Source: JAPLDB01 sp964356415 (lineage in GTDB: Bacteria > Bacteroidota > Bacteroidia > AKYH767-A > 2013-40CM-41-45). Taken from it: DNA of 14,379 nt. The first letter of the stretch is position 1, and each line of letters starts with the position of its first letter. Shown here in pieces: positions 1-7,603 of the stretch. Below the pieces are notes generated by a model that saw nothing but the letters and a program-made list of their open reading frames with translations, was not told the origin of the DNA and did not search any database. The stretch lies in NCBI GenBank assembly GCA_964356415.1, contig CAYHHK010000103.1, forward strand, positions 1 to 14,379, written 5' to 3'. The position numbers and the translations under genes were made by a program.

Positions 1-518
1 AGCGTGGAAATATTATCGGCCAGCATTACCTGACTACAGACCGTGTAGAGCTTCAGTTCGACATGCCCCTCGCTGAAATTGTTTTTGATTTTTACGACAA
101 ACTGAAAAGCATTTCGAAAGGATATGCTTCCTTCGATTATCATCCACTACTTTACCGCGAAAGCGAGCTCGTAAAACTTGACATCAGGCTGAACTCTGAA
201 CCGGTAGATGCCCTCAGTGCACTCGTGCATCGCAGCCATGCGCAGGAATTCGGACGCAAGATGTGCGAGAAGCTGAAAGAACTCATGACCCGCCAGCAAT
301 TTGAGATCATCATCCAGGCAAGTATCGGATCAAAGATCATTGCACGCGAAACAGTAAAGGCATTGAGAAAAGATGTGACAGCAAAATGTTATGGCGGTGA
401 TATATCACGTAAGCGTAAACTCCTCGAAAAACAAAAAGAAGGAAAGAAACGCATGCGCCAGGTAGGCAATGTTGAAATTCCCCAAGAGGCATTTCTGGCT
501 GTGTTGAAACTGGATTAA
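1..518 (+). CDS. lepA: Elongation factor 4 (LepA), C-terminal part, cut by the window edge
   Basis: The frame is open from base 3, so 171 C-terminal residues are visible and the start lies outside the window. LepA/EF4 is a ribosome-bound translational GTPase in the cytoplasm that acts on stalled or mistranslocated ribosomes. The visible part begins in the EF-G domain V-like fold (MPLAEIVFDFYDKL, then the GYASFDY motif). It continues into the LepA-only C-terminal domain, with the conserved SALVHRSHA segment, the VKALRKDVTAKCYGGD segment, a basic RKRKLLEKQKEGKKRM stretch, and the family's typical ending QVGNVEIPQEAFLAVLK. The GTPase domains are not in the window. This is the only + strand gene and it converges on the acyl-CoA ligase-like gene, with 131 bp between the two stop codons. 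Nothing looks degraded. Family assignment is secure. Confidence 0.97.
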   Translation, partial: RGNIIGQHYLTTDRVELQFDMPLAEIVFDFYDKLKSISKGYASFDYHPLLYRESELVKLDIRLNSEPVDALSALVHRSHAQEFGRKMCEKLKELMTRQQFEIIIQASIGSKIIARETVKALRKDVTAKCYGGDISRKRKLLEKQKEGKKRMRQVGNVEIPQEAFLAVLKLD

Positions 519-621
519 TTTAATATTGGATTTGCCAGGGAGGAATCACCGATGCAATCTCTTCATCGATAACTCTTGCCTTCAATGTATTGACGTTTTC
601 CAATTTGCAGATTAGATTTGT

Positions 622-647
622 AAATTCGTAAAAATTCGTATTTCGTA
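622..647. repeat. Short tandem repeat, AAATTCGTA twice plus TTTCGTA
   Basis: AAATTCGTA occurs at 622-630 and again at 632-640, followed by TTTCGTA at 641-647, giving a repeat spacing of about 10 bp. It lies between the converging stop codons of lepA and the acyl-CoA ligase-like gene, just past the latter's TGA. No T-run or stable stem is associated with it, so it is not an obvious terminator. Its role is unknown. Confidence 0.4.
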
Positions 648-649
648 CC

Positions 650-1948
650 TCATCCTTTCCGCTCATCCACAAACCTCATCACCTTCCTTCCCATACTATT
701 TTTATTCTGTAATGCCTCAATTTTTTCGTTTGCAGTAAATTCCAGTTTGGGCGCTACCCTGAGTTTGGCTTTGATATGATCGACAAGTTCTTTTTCAAAT
801 TCCGCGTCCGTTTTTTTTGAGGCGGCGAGAATCTTTATTTCGTCAGTCCCGGTTGAATTCGTTGATGCAACCACAACATAATTGCTGATGTCATCAAACC
901 CTCCGAGGATGTCAAAAAATGCCTGCGGATAAAGTGTCGTTCCTTTGTATTTGATCATCTGTTTTTTCCTTCCGATCACAGGACCTAGGCGGATTGTTTG
1001 TCTTCCACATTTGCATGGATCAGAAAAGTAATGACAAACGTCGCCTGTTTTATATCGCACCAGTGGAACGCCTTCTACGCCAAGTGTAGTAACGACGACT
1101 TCACCGGCTTCTCCATTCATTACCTGGTTTCCGTTTTCATCGAGCACTTCCACGATCAGTAATTCGGGGTGATGATGCCCGCCATTGAATGCATTACACT
1201 CGGTAAATGCTGTTTGCATTTCCGTGGATGCATAGGTTGAATAGAGTTCAACATTCCACTCGCTTAAAATTTTCTCAGCGAGAACAGAGTAAGAAAAATC
1301 CGGTGTACGGATTGGCTCACCAATGCAAATCGCTTTTCTAATCCCGGAAGCATTGACATCAATACCATGTTGTTTGGCAAAGCGTATCAGCGGAAGCATA
1401 AAAGACGGAACGGTGATCAATGCAGTTGGTTTTATTTTCCTGATCGTATCCCACTGCAGTTCCGGTATTCCTGAACCAACACGAATTGCTCCGGCGCCCA
1501 TCCTGCGAACACCCATGTAATAGGCAAGTCCTGCCATGAAGCGCCTGTCGAGGGTAGTAATGATTTGGTAAATATCATCTGCTGACCCATTGGCACAAAC
1601 AAGAGAGAGATATTCATTGTACTCCAGTCGTTTGAGATCGTTCTCTGTCAATCCGATAATGATTGGCTCGCCGAGGGTACCGGAAGTTGTTACGTAATCA
1701 ATGATCCTGCCTTTGTCAATACAAAAGAAATCATCGTTGTGCAGCTGAAGGTCTTCCTTTTCGGTAAAGGGAAGATTCCTGAGGTCTTCAACACCCTTGA
1801 TTTTTCCTGGGATAATATTTTTCTTTTGGAAAAGTGCCTTGTAATGAGGGCTTTTTGCTTCCACATAGGAAAGCAGTCCAGAAAGTTTTTTGTTCTGAAG
1901 CGCCTTTTGCTCAGAAAGGGTTTTGTATTCTATAGTTGGGAATGTCAT
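650..1948 (-). CDS. Phenylacetate-CoA ligase-like (PaaK family) adenylate-forming enzyme
   Basis: This 432-residue cytoplasmic enzyme belongs to the ANL superfamily. Its relatives activate an aryl or acyl carboxylate with ATP and then form the CoA thioester. The phosphate-binding loop TTSGTLGEP is at 87-95, the adenine-site motif YASTE at 239-243 and RYKTGD at 298-303. The small C-terminal domain runs from about 325 and has the likely catalytic lysine in NSMGRKVMRF (near 422). Cys251, the His triplet 258-260, Cys305 and DPCKCGR (310-316) could form the structural metal site known from some PaaK-like proteins. ATG at 1948 is preferred over an in-frame TTG at 1963, because GAGG lies 9 bases before the ATG and overlaps the TTG. 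The substrate cannot be read from sequence. It follows the C45 gene on the same strand, 128 bp away and past a small hairpin, so co-transcription is uncertain. Length is normal for PaaK. Confidence 0.9.
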   Translation of the reverse strand: MTFPTIEYKTLSEQKALQNKKLSGLLSYVEAKSPHYKALFQKKNIIPGKIKGVEDLRNLPFTEKEDLQLHNDDFFCIDKGRIIDYVTTSGTLGEPIIIGLTENDLKRLEYNEYLSLVCANGSADDIYQIITTLDRRFMAGLAYYMGVRRMGAGAIRVGSGIPELQWDTIRKIKPTALITVPSFMLPLIRFAKQHGIDVNASGIRKAICIGEPIRTPDFSYSVLAEKILSEWNVELYSTYASTEMQTAFTECNAFNGGHHHPELLIVEVLDENGNQVMNGEAGEVVVTTLGVEGVPLVRYKTGDVCHYFSDPCKCGRQTIRLGPVIGRKKQMIKYKGTTLYPQAFFDILGGFDDISNYVVVASTNSTGTDEIKILAASKKTDAEFEKELVDHIKAKLRVAPKLEFTANEKIEALQNKNSMGRKVMRFVDERKG

Positions 1949-2039
1949 ATTTTTTGACCTCAACGAAGCACGAATAATGCAGTACTAATTTACGAAATAG
2001 CCGTTTAGCAATTCATATCACAATTGGCGCAATCGTTAT

Positions 2040-2054
2040 TTGCTGGGGCAGCAA
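2040..2054 (-). terminator. Small perfect hairpin between the C45 gene and the ligase-like gene
   Basis: TTGCTG (2040-2045) and CAGCAA (2049-2054) pair perfectly around a 3-base loop. The hairpin begins 22 bases beyond the C45-family stop codon on the - strand. There is no clear T-run after it on the - strand, so it is at best a weak terminator or a transcript-stabilising stem. Confidence 0.3.
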
Positions 2055-2076
2055 TAATTAACAAAGTAAAGGTATC

Positions 2077-3756
2077 CTATTCACATTTTTTCAATTCACT
2101 TTCAATTTTATTCCGCTCATTCAAACTCGAGGGATCCTTCAAAAGTGCAATTGTAAAATATTTTTTCGCTTCTCTTTTATTTTCGTGGGCAAGATAATAT
2201 TCGCCAGCCAAAGCATAGGCATAATAATAATCAGGGTTGGTATGAATGAGTGAAAGGATCTGTGACTCGCTGGCCAGGTAATCTTTATTCTTTGCTGCAA
2301 ACTGAATGTATTTTTTGATGATCCTGAAAGCAAGAAAATTATAATACCTTTTCGAAGTCAGAAATGTATCTGCCGGTATGTTACTTGCATTATCATAGAT
2401 CTCATTTTTACCATGCGCATGCCTGGCTCCTGCAAATGCACTGTCTAAATTATAACAAACGAATGCTCCCAGCTGCCAGGGATTTGTCGATATCCACGCC
2501 AGCTTTTGCTCAGGCTTGAAAATAACGGAATGATGTGCAATGAGCTGGTTAATAGACTGTTCATTTCCCTCGCCGATGTTTTTTTCATAAAGACCCTTTC
2601 GGTCGCGGAGGATAGCTGCAGCGGCATGAACGGAAAGTGGAGGAGATTCAGTAAGCAGATTCTTCACCCTCTCATAACGAACTGCAGAAGTACTTTCAAT
2701 CTTATTCTTTGTATTCTCCATATCGCTTGCAAAAGAATCACTCTGAAAATGATTGGAACAAATTAATTGGTTCCCTGTTGATTCAAATACATCTTGTTTT
2801 GTGGGCGATTTTTCAATGATCACAGTTCTCCTGTCTTTGGCAGAAGCCACCATGATGGACTCGGAAACAAATGTTTTTCTGGCAGAGGCAATTTTCACTG
2901 CTTCATCAATGTTGTGAGCATACTGCAGGATCTCGCGAACAAGGATGGAAATTGGTGTCGCAGATTTTGTCGGAGCTTCTGCAGTGCCTGCATTGATCGT
3001 TACAGCCAGTCCGGCGTCATTCATCCCTGAAACGGCGCCGATCATTCCCGGCCAGGTAACAGACATGAAGTCGATCCCGCTATCAGGATGACAAAGAAGG
3101 ATGATCTTATTCTTTGCAAAATCATCGCCAACATAAAAATCAAAATTCCGTGCAACAAGCAATGAACTGTCTTCGGTCTTATTATTCCATGCAGAGAAAG
3201 ATGTACAACCTACCACAAAGTTCCTTGATTGCAAGGCATGCCCGATGTCATGCGCAGCATGGTAATTCAGCATGCGCTGGTATTTCGGTCCTACGAAATC
3301 ATATTTATCAGGAGCGGAAAGTGATTCACCATAAATCTCTTCCAGGAATTCCTTCGGAACATATTCATCCATATCCCTGTTAAACCATGCCACGAGGTAT
3401 TTGAGAAAACGTAAATAATAATCGGAGGGAATAATTTTTTTGATTTCTGAAATAAATACGTCTTCCTGGTATTCGAGTAATTCCTTTCCAAGAATTCCGA
3501 TTACGGCACCACGTTCAAACGGCTTTCCTTCCACGTACATCTCCCACATGCCGTATTCATTTTTGCGCAGGTAATTTTTTCCGACCGTATAAAAATCCTT
3601 AGAAATTGTCTTGCGCTGCAACTTGATGGCACTCTCATCCGTGATTTTTGGAGGAGTGATTTTAACAAATAACACCAGGTAAAGGATGGAGAGGCCGATT
3701 AATACAAGCAGCGAAAAGAAAAAATATTTAATGCCTCTCAGGATGACCTTAACCAT
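2077..3756 (-). CDS. Membrane-anchored C45-family Ntn acyltransferase/hydrolase with TPR-like tail
   Basis: The 559-residue protein starts with a basic residue cluster and one membrane segment (about 10-32), so the catalytic part probably faces the periplasm. The core resembles the peptidase C45 / acyl-CoA:6-aminopenicillanate acyltransferase family. These are Ntn hydrolases that self-process to expose an N-terminal cysteine and then cleave or form amide bonds. The likely nucleophile is Cys184 in GCTSFSAW, followed by the typical LLVARNFDF (199-207) and GAVSGMNDAGLAVTIN (240-255) segments. Residues about 495-555 look like a TPR-type helical tail (NPDYYYAYALAGEYYLAHEN). ATG at 3756 is chosen over an in-frame TTG at 3765. 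It begins 25 bp after the fibre-like gene ends and may be translated from the same transcript. The substrate is unknown. Family call is good; the enzyme activity is inferred. Confidence 0.85.
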   Translation of the reverse strand: MVKVILRGIKYFFFSLLVLIGLSILYLVLFVKITPPKITDESAIKLQRKTISKDFYTVGKNYLRKNEYGMWEMYVEGKPFERGAVIGILGKELLEYQEDVFISEIKKIIPSDYYLRFLKYLVAWFNRDMDEYVPKEFLEEIYGESLSAPDKYDFVGPKYQRMLNYHAAHDIGHALQSRNFVVGCTSFSAWNNKTEDSSLLVARNFDFYVGDDFAKNKIILLCHPDSGIDFMSVTWPGMIGAVSGMNDAGLAVTINAGTAEAPTKSATPISILVREILQYAHNIDEAVKIASARKTFVSESIMVASAKDRRTVIIEKSPTKQDVFESTGNQLICSNHFQSDSFASDMENTKNKIESTSAVRYERVKNLLTESPPLSVHAAAAILRDRKGLYEKNIGEGNEQSINQLIAHHSVIFKPEQKLAWISTNPWQLGAFVCYNLDSAFAGARHAHGKNEIYDNASNIPADTFLTSKRYYNFLAFRIIKKYIQFAAKNKDYLASESQILSLIHTNPDYYYAYALAGEYYLAHENKREAKKYFTIALLKDPSSLNERNKIESELKKCE

Positions 3757-3770
3757 AAAATACAAAGCGC

Positions 3771-3792
3771 AATCAAATGGTTTAATTTGATT
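3771..3792 (-). other. AT-rich inverted repeat over the stop codon of the fibre-like gene
   Basis: AATCAAAT (3771-3778) and ATTTGATT (3785-3792) are perfect 8-bp inverted arms around GGTTTA. The TAA stop of the fibre-like gene (3782-3784) lies in the loop region. The stem is all A/T pairs except one, and no T-run follows directly, so it could be a weak transcript end or processing signal before the C45 gene. It may also be chance in AT-rich DNA. Confidence 0.3.
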
Positions 3793-6421
3793 TTACCATC
3801 TGCTTAGTTTCAACAGGCTTGCCGTCAGTAATAAGTGTGTATTTGTAAATACCGCTGCTTAGATCCGGAGCATAAACATTTATTTGTCCTTCACCTTTTT
3901 CATTGATGTCAACACTTTTAAGTATAGTTCCCTTGTCATCATAAAATAAGATTTGTGCTTTCTTCACATCGTCTGAAATTACAAATGTAATTGTGGTATA
4001 CTCCGCAAACGGGTTTGGAAAATTTTGATTCAAAACAATCTCGCGAATGTTTTTTAGTTCTATATCAATGGAGTTAGAGTTCCCATCATCACCATTTCCG
4101 CCTGGGTTTGCGTGGCGGTTTCCACTACCAGTGAGATTGGCAATTTGTGCCTGCATTGCTTCTATTGTTTGCTGTTGTTCTTTCATCCCTGCAATTAAGA
4201 ATGGAATCAACTCTGTATAGTTCAGTGCTTTGAAATTAATTGCTGCATAGATTTCATTACCAACAGAATCGTAGCGGGCGGGATGTATACAATCTTTTAC
4301 AACACCGGGTAAAATATTCTGTACTTCCTGAGAAATCAAACCATAGTGACTTCCCGTTGGCATTTGCATTGAGGGGTGCAGTTCTTGACTGAAAGTATAT
4401 GATTTTGGATTTAATTGGTTAATAATGCCGAGGGCGTTTTGAATATCTTCAACATTGGTTTTGAACGATCCATCAGAAAGGGAAAAGAAGGATGTGGTAG
4501 ATACCATATCGCCATTAAAATATCCTGCTGCATCAGGAAATGTAACTGGAGGACAAGGTAAAAAGACGCATGGAGGAGGAAGGGGGCCTACAATTCCTAA
4601 GTCACCATACACGGCATAATTTAGCGATGGCGGCACGGGGGCTTGAGTAAAACCATAAACCCCAATATTGAATGCTGCCTTTGCAGCCCTTCCTTCTACT
4701 CCAATCCCAACAGTGGTAGCGGGATTTCCTGCGGCATCAAATTTACCTCCCCAAATATTCCTGTCTCCGGCAGCCTGAGCCCAAACGCCGTAGGTACCGC
4801 TTCCTGTAGTACCTTTTCCTTCAAACCGCCCGCCCATTAATTCATAATTTGTATTACCTGCAATTTCAAGCGCCTTGCCCCAAACACCAATGCCTCTTCC
4901 CAATGCATTATATTCTCCACACCACGCCGTGAACTCTCCTGCAATAGGGTCATTCAATCCACCTTCTACGGTAGTTGCCTTTTCAACAGTAAGCCGGGCA
5001 GGGCTTGTGGAGGGATTAGGGAAAAGTATTCCCATTGCAATATTGTTATGGAGTACATCAAGATTACTCGTAGCATCGGTGAAGTACAAATCAAAATTAC
5101 TCATCGGCACATCCCTGTCATTCAACAAGTCTGCACCCAAACCTCCAATAGCATCTTGCCCGAGTTGAACCGTTGTACCTGTTGCTGCATCTAAGGAGGT
5201 ACCGTTATTGGCTCCTGCAAACCTTTCATAGACCAAAACCACATCGCCAACTCCGTCAACTGATAAAACTCCCCTTGCGGTATTAGTCCCCGGAGTAATT
5301 GCATCTGTCAGTTGCCGAAAACGCAATCCACTTAAGCCTAATCCAGAATACTCAAATGAATTTTGATCTGCATTTATTTCAAGTTTGTTACCCGGACCTC
5401 TTTGAGGCAATCCGACATTGTTATCTCCTGAAAGTCCGATACCAACATTAATATTGTTGTCTCCAAGTATCATTTGATGGTGTTGAGGAACAATTGCATT
5501 TGCTCCGACTGCTGTAGCGCTAAACTCCAATCCGGTAACTACTCCGGTGTGCGAACCTAAAAATGTATTTGAATCCAATAAGCTACCTATACCTGAGTAA
5601 TCACCTATTGAAGCATTAAATGAACCGTCAACATTGTCCGGACCGGATAAGAATCCAAAATAACTATTTTGCGTACCTGTTGGAGTGCCAACTGCTGAGG
5701 CAACACCAACAATATTGTAGCCGGATTGAACACCAAAACACGAATTTTTATCTGCCAAATTTTTCCAACCGGAATTATATCCCATTAATGTATTACTAGT
5801 GCCATGCTCATTATAGTAACCTGATGCTCCTCCCAGGTAACAATTTAGATTTCCATCAACATTGGTTAAACCGGCATTCGAACCAATAAATGTATTTTCC
5901 CCACCCCCAGTTTGATTGTAACCAGAATAACTACCAATAAACGTATTTCCACCGGTTGCTGAGTTGGTATAACCAGCAGCATTACCAACAAGGGTATTAG
6001 AGGAACCTCCTCCACCTGATCCGGCATCTACTCCTACAAAAATATTGGTAACGTTTCCATTGTGCCAAAGAACCGGATCCTGATGAATCATGTAACTATT
6101 TGTACTTGTATTTACATCAATATTTCCTCCAAGTACTTGAAGTAGCTCAGAAGGTCCAGATGTACCGATGCCGACATTACCAGTATTTAGGATTGTCATA
6201 CGTTGATTTGCCCATGGATAGGTGGTTCCTCCATTTGTATAAAAATTAATATTTTGGTTTTGTTGAGCCACATTATCTACATCCACGGAAGTGCTACTCC
6301 CCACATATTGACCTGCGGATATTGCATTGGTACCTGTTGTTACCTGACCGAAGGTTGAATTAAATTGTGCGCTGAAAATAACCTCTAAGGTTATTAATGC
6401 CATTTTTAGTTGATTTCTCAT
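3782..6421 (-). CDS. Fibre-like secreted protein: YadA-head-like repeats, S74 self-chaperone domain, T9SS domain
   Basis: This 879-residue protein has an N-terminal export signal ending near residue 25 (STFGQ). A 'GNVGIGTSGPSELLQV' segment at 81-96 is typical of Bacteroidota tail-fibre-like proteins. Residues 142-310 hold a 17-residue glycine/asparagine repeat of the NTFIGxxSGYxN type, probably a beta-roll like the YadA head. An S74 intramolecular chaperone domain follows (about 647-760), with the Ser649-Lys654 pair in SDGSFK, the YGLISQEVQNILP motif, and a short coiled coil near 745-763. Phage S74 domains trimerise their host protein and then cut themselves off before that serine. After a Gly/Asn-rich linker comes a T9SS type A domain (about 797-879; FPNPF, SSGIYKYTL). 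It starts 20 bp after the small T9SS gene and ends 25 bp before the C45 gene. A relic of a paralogue lies at 7367-7531. Ligand and role are unknown; surface adhesion is a guess. Confidence 0.88.
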   Translation of the reverse strand: MRNQLKMALITLEVIFSAQFNSTFGQVTTGTNAISAGQYVGSSTSVDVDNVAQQNQNINFYTNGGTTYPWANQRMTILNTGNVGIGTSGPSELLQVLGGNIDVNTSTNSYMIHQDPVLWHNGNVTNIFVGVDAGSGGGGSSNTLVGNAAGYTNSATGGNTFIGSYSGYNQTGGGENTFIGSNAGLTNVDGNLNCYLGGASGYYNEHGTSNTLMGYNSGWKNLADKNSCFGVQSGYNIVGVASAVGTPTGTQNSYFGFLSGPDNVDGSFNASIGDYSGIGSLLDSNTFLGSHTGVVTGLEFSATAVGANAIVPQHHQMILGDNNINVGIGLSGDNNVGLPQRGPGNKLEINADQNSFEYSGLGLSGLRFRQLTDAITPGTNTARGVLSVDGVGDVVLVYERFAGANNGTSLDAATGTTVQLGQDAIGGLGADLLNDRDVPMSNFDLYFTDATSNLDVLHNNIAMGILFPNPSTSPARLTVEKATTVEGGLNDPIAGEFTAWCGEYNALGRGIGVWGKALEIAGNTNYELMGGRFEGKGTTGSGTYGVWAQAAGDRNIWGGKFDAAGNPATTVGIGVEGRAAKAAFNIGVYGFTQAPVPPSLNYAVYGDLGIVGPLPPPCVFLPCPPVTFPDAAGYFNGDMVSTTSFFSLSDGSFKTNVEDIQNALGIINQLNPKSYTFSQELHPSMQMPTGSHYGLISQEVQNILPGVVKDCIHPARYDSVGNEIYAAINFKALNYTELIPFLIAGMKEQQQTIEAMQAQIANLTGSGNRHANPGGNGDDGNSNSIDIELKNIREIVLNQNFPNPFAEYTTITFVISDDVKKAQILFYDDKGTILKSVDINEKGEGQINVYAPDLSSGIYKYTLITDGKPVETKQMVKSN

Positions 6422-6441
6422 TGCAATAGATTTTTATCAAT

Positions 6442-7287
6442 TTATTTGGTTAAAAAAAATTGTCCTGTCTGAAATACCTTATTCTTATTGTGAAGAGAAT
6501 AAAAATAACTTCCTGAAAAAAGAGATTCATCAAGAAGATTGATTTTTAAACTTGTTCGGGTTACTGTTATTGTTTTGATTGTTCGAAATGCTCCATCAAA
6601 AATTGTCAACTCAAAAACTTCATAATTATTCGGTGGCGTGACTTCGAAATTGATTTGATTAATTGTTGGATTTGGAAACACTTGAACATAGGAACCAGAT
6701 TGATTTACTTCCTTTATTTCTATAGGCAAAATTCCGCAAAGCCCATAAATAAAAATCTCCCTGTTCTGATTTTGAAGGAAGAGTTTTGTACCACTCGGAG
6801 TATTTACAATACCGGAAAATTCTACACTTCCAACATTGCACCCAAAACAATATTGAACTGTAACACTGTCTCTTGAAAATACCTGAGTTCCGTCTGTCCT
6901 GTATACCATAAACTTCTCCGAATTGCTAGGACTTTGAGTCATTAGAGCGTATTCGACATTAGCAGAATCGCAATCAAATAAGGTTGTTGTAATATATCCT
7001 ACTTGATAAAGAGCAAATGAATCACTTGGTAATGGAAGCGGGATGTTTACGATAAAAGGAGAGTGATCCAAGTTAAACAAGCTAAATTGATTGCCAAAAT
7101 AATCAAGCATCACATATTTGTAATTCTCATTTCCAAGATTAGTTAAAAATACAGCCGCCCCTCCCTGAGGAATAGTATAAGTATACTCATATGTAAATTG
7201 CCCTTTCACAATTGATATATTTACTAATAACGTAACGGATAATAAAAGAGATATTTTTTTTGCAAGGTAATTTGTAGCGTAATTCAT
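6442..7287 (-). CDS. Small secreted protein with T9SS type A sorting domain, function unknown
   Basis: The 281-residue protein has a Sec signal peptide (hydrophobic core LLLSVTLLVNISI, likely cleaved near VKG-Q, residue 30). Residues 30-195 form a beta-rich region of unrecognised family, with four cysteines (106, 147, 150, 184) that could form disulphides, including CFGC at 147-150. The last 80 residues are a T9SS type A domain, starting at VFPNP (203-207) and ending with the GSYFYSLHNKNKVFQTGQFFL strand pattern. The protein should cross the outer membrane through T9SS and then be anchored or released. Its gene ends only 20 bp before the fibre-like gene on the same strand, so the two are probably one transcript and may act together. 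No Shine-Dalgarno sequence is visible before the ATG. The region 7288-7366 upstream shows no clear promoter. Confidence 0.85.
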   Translation of the reverse strand: MNYATNYLAKKISLLLSVTLLVNISIVKGQFTYEYTYTIPQGGAAVFLTNLGNENYKYVMLDYFGNQFSLFNLDHSPFIVNIPLPLPSDSFALYQVGYITTTLFDCDSANVEYALMTQSPSNSEKFMVYRTDGTQVFSRDSVTVQYCFGCNVGSVEFSGIVNTPSGTKLFLQNQNREIFIYGLCGILPIEIKEVNQSGSYVQVFPNPTINQINFEVTPPNNYEVFELTIFDGAFRTIKTITVTRTSLKINLLDESLFSGSYFYSLHNKNKVFQTGQFFLTK

Positions 7288-7348
7288 AGCTTAGATCATT
7301 TTCGTTGAGTATGTAAATGTAAGTAACTATTTTTTGCAACTGGAAAAT

Positions 7349-7363
7349 AATACAAAGCGCAAT
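7349..7363. repeat. 15-bp direct repeat, copy 2 (copy 1 at 3759-3773)
   Basis: AATACAAAGCGCAAT is identical here and at 3759-3773. Copy 1 lies in the gap between the fibre-like gene and the C45 gene. Copy 2 lies 3 bases beyond the point where the paralogue relic loses homology. Both are in the same orientation relative to the genes, so it may mark the 3' flank of the former paralogue. Confidence 0.6.
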
Positions 7364-7366
7364 GAG

Positions 7367-7531
7367 AACGCAATCCACTTCCATTCAATCCGGTATAATT
7401 AAAGGAATTCGGATCCGCATTTATTTCAAGCTTGTTGCCTTGGCCTCTTTGAGGTAATGTGCCATTATTGTCTCCTGGAATTCCGATACCAACATTTATA
7501 TTGCTGTCTCCAAGTATCACTTGATGGTGTT
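7367..7531 (-). pseudogene. Relic of a second fibre-like gene (paralogue of 3782-6421)
   Basis: This 165-bp stretch aligns without gaps to 5320-5484, the part of the fibre-like gene that encodes residues 313-367. Translated on the - strand, 42 of 54 residues are identical, including ILGD, NINVGIG, GDNN, LPQRG, GNKLEINAD and SGLR. Homology stops sharply at both ends. Upstream, an in-frame TAA lies at 7536-7538; downstream, the frame runs into unrelated sequence and ends at 7296. No signal peptide, repeat domain, S74 domain or sorting domain remains. A GTG at 7520 opens a 74-codon frame, but it is in the middle of the homologous region and is not a credible start. The surrounding gene-free stretch 7288-7603 holds nothing else that was recognised. 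Confidence 0.85.
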
Positions 7532-7603
7532 TATTTTAACCTGAGTGTTAGAAAGAATGCGGGCAATTTTAGAATCTACAATTGTTCAAAAACTTTAGCA
7601 CTT

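Noticed and set aside
5012..5023. FPNP followed by STSPARLTVE at residues 467-480 of the fibre-like protein looks like an internal T9SS domain start.
   Set aside because: It matches the common 'NPSxxARLTV' segment of tail-fibre-like proteins, is in mid-protein, and lacks the later strands of a sorting domain. The true T9SS domain is at the C-terminus.
5490..6000. The 51-bp spaced repeats could suggest a CRISPR array or minisatellite.
   Set aside because: Only the protein pattern repeats; the DNA differs between units and stays in frame in a long coding gene.
7288..7603. Possible insertion sequence that broke the second fibre-like gene.
   Set aside because: No transposase remnant, terminal inverted repeats or target-site duplication could be seen around the relic.
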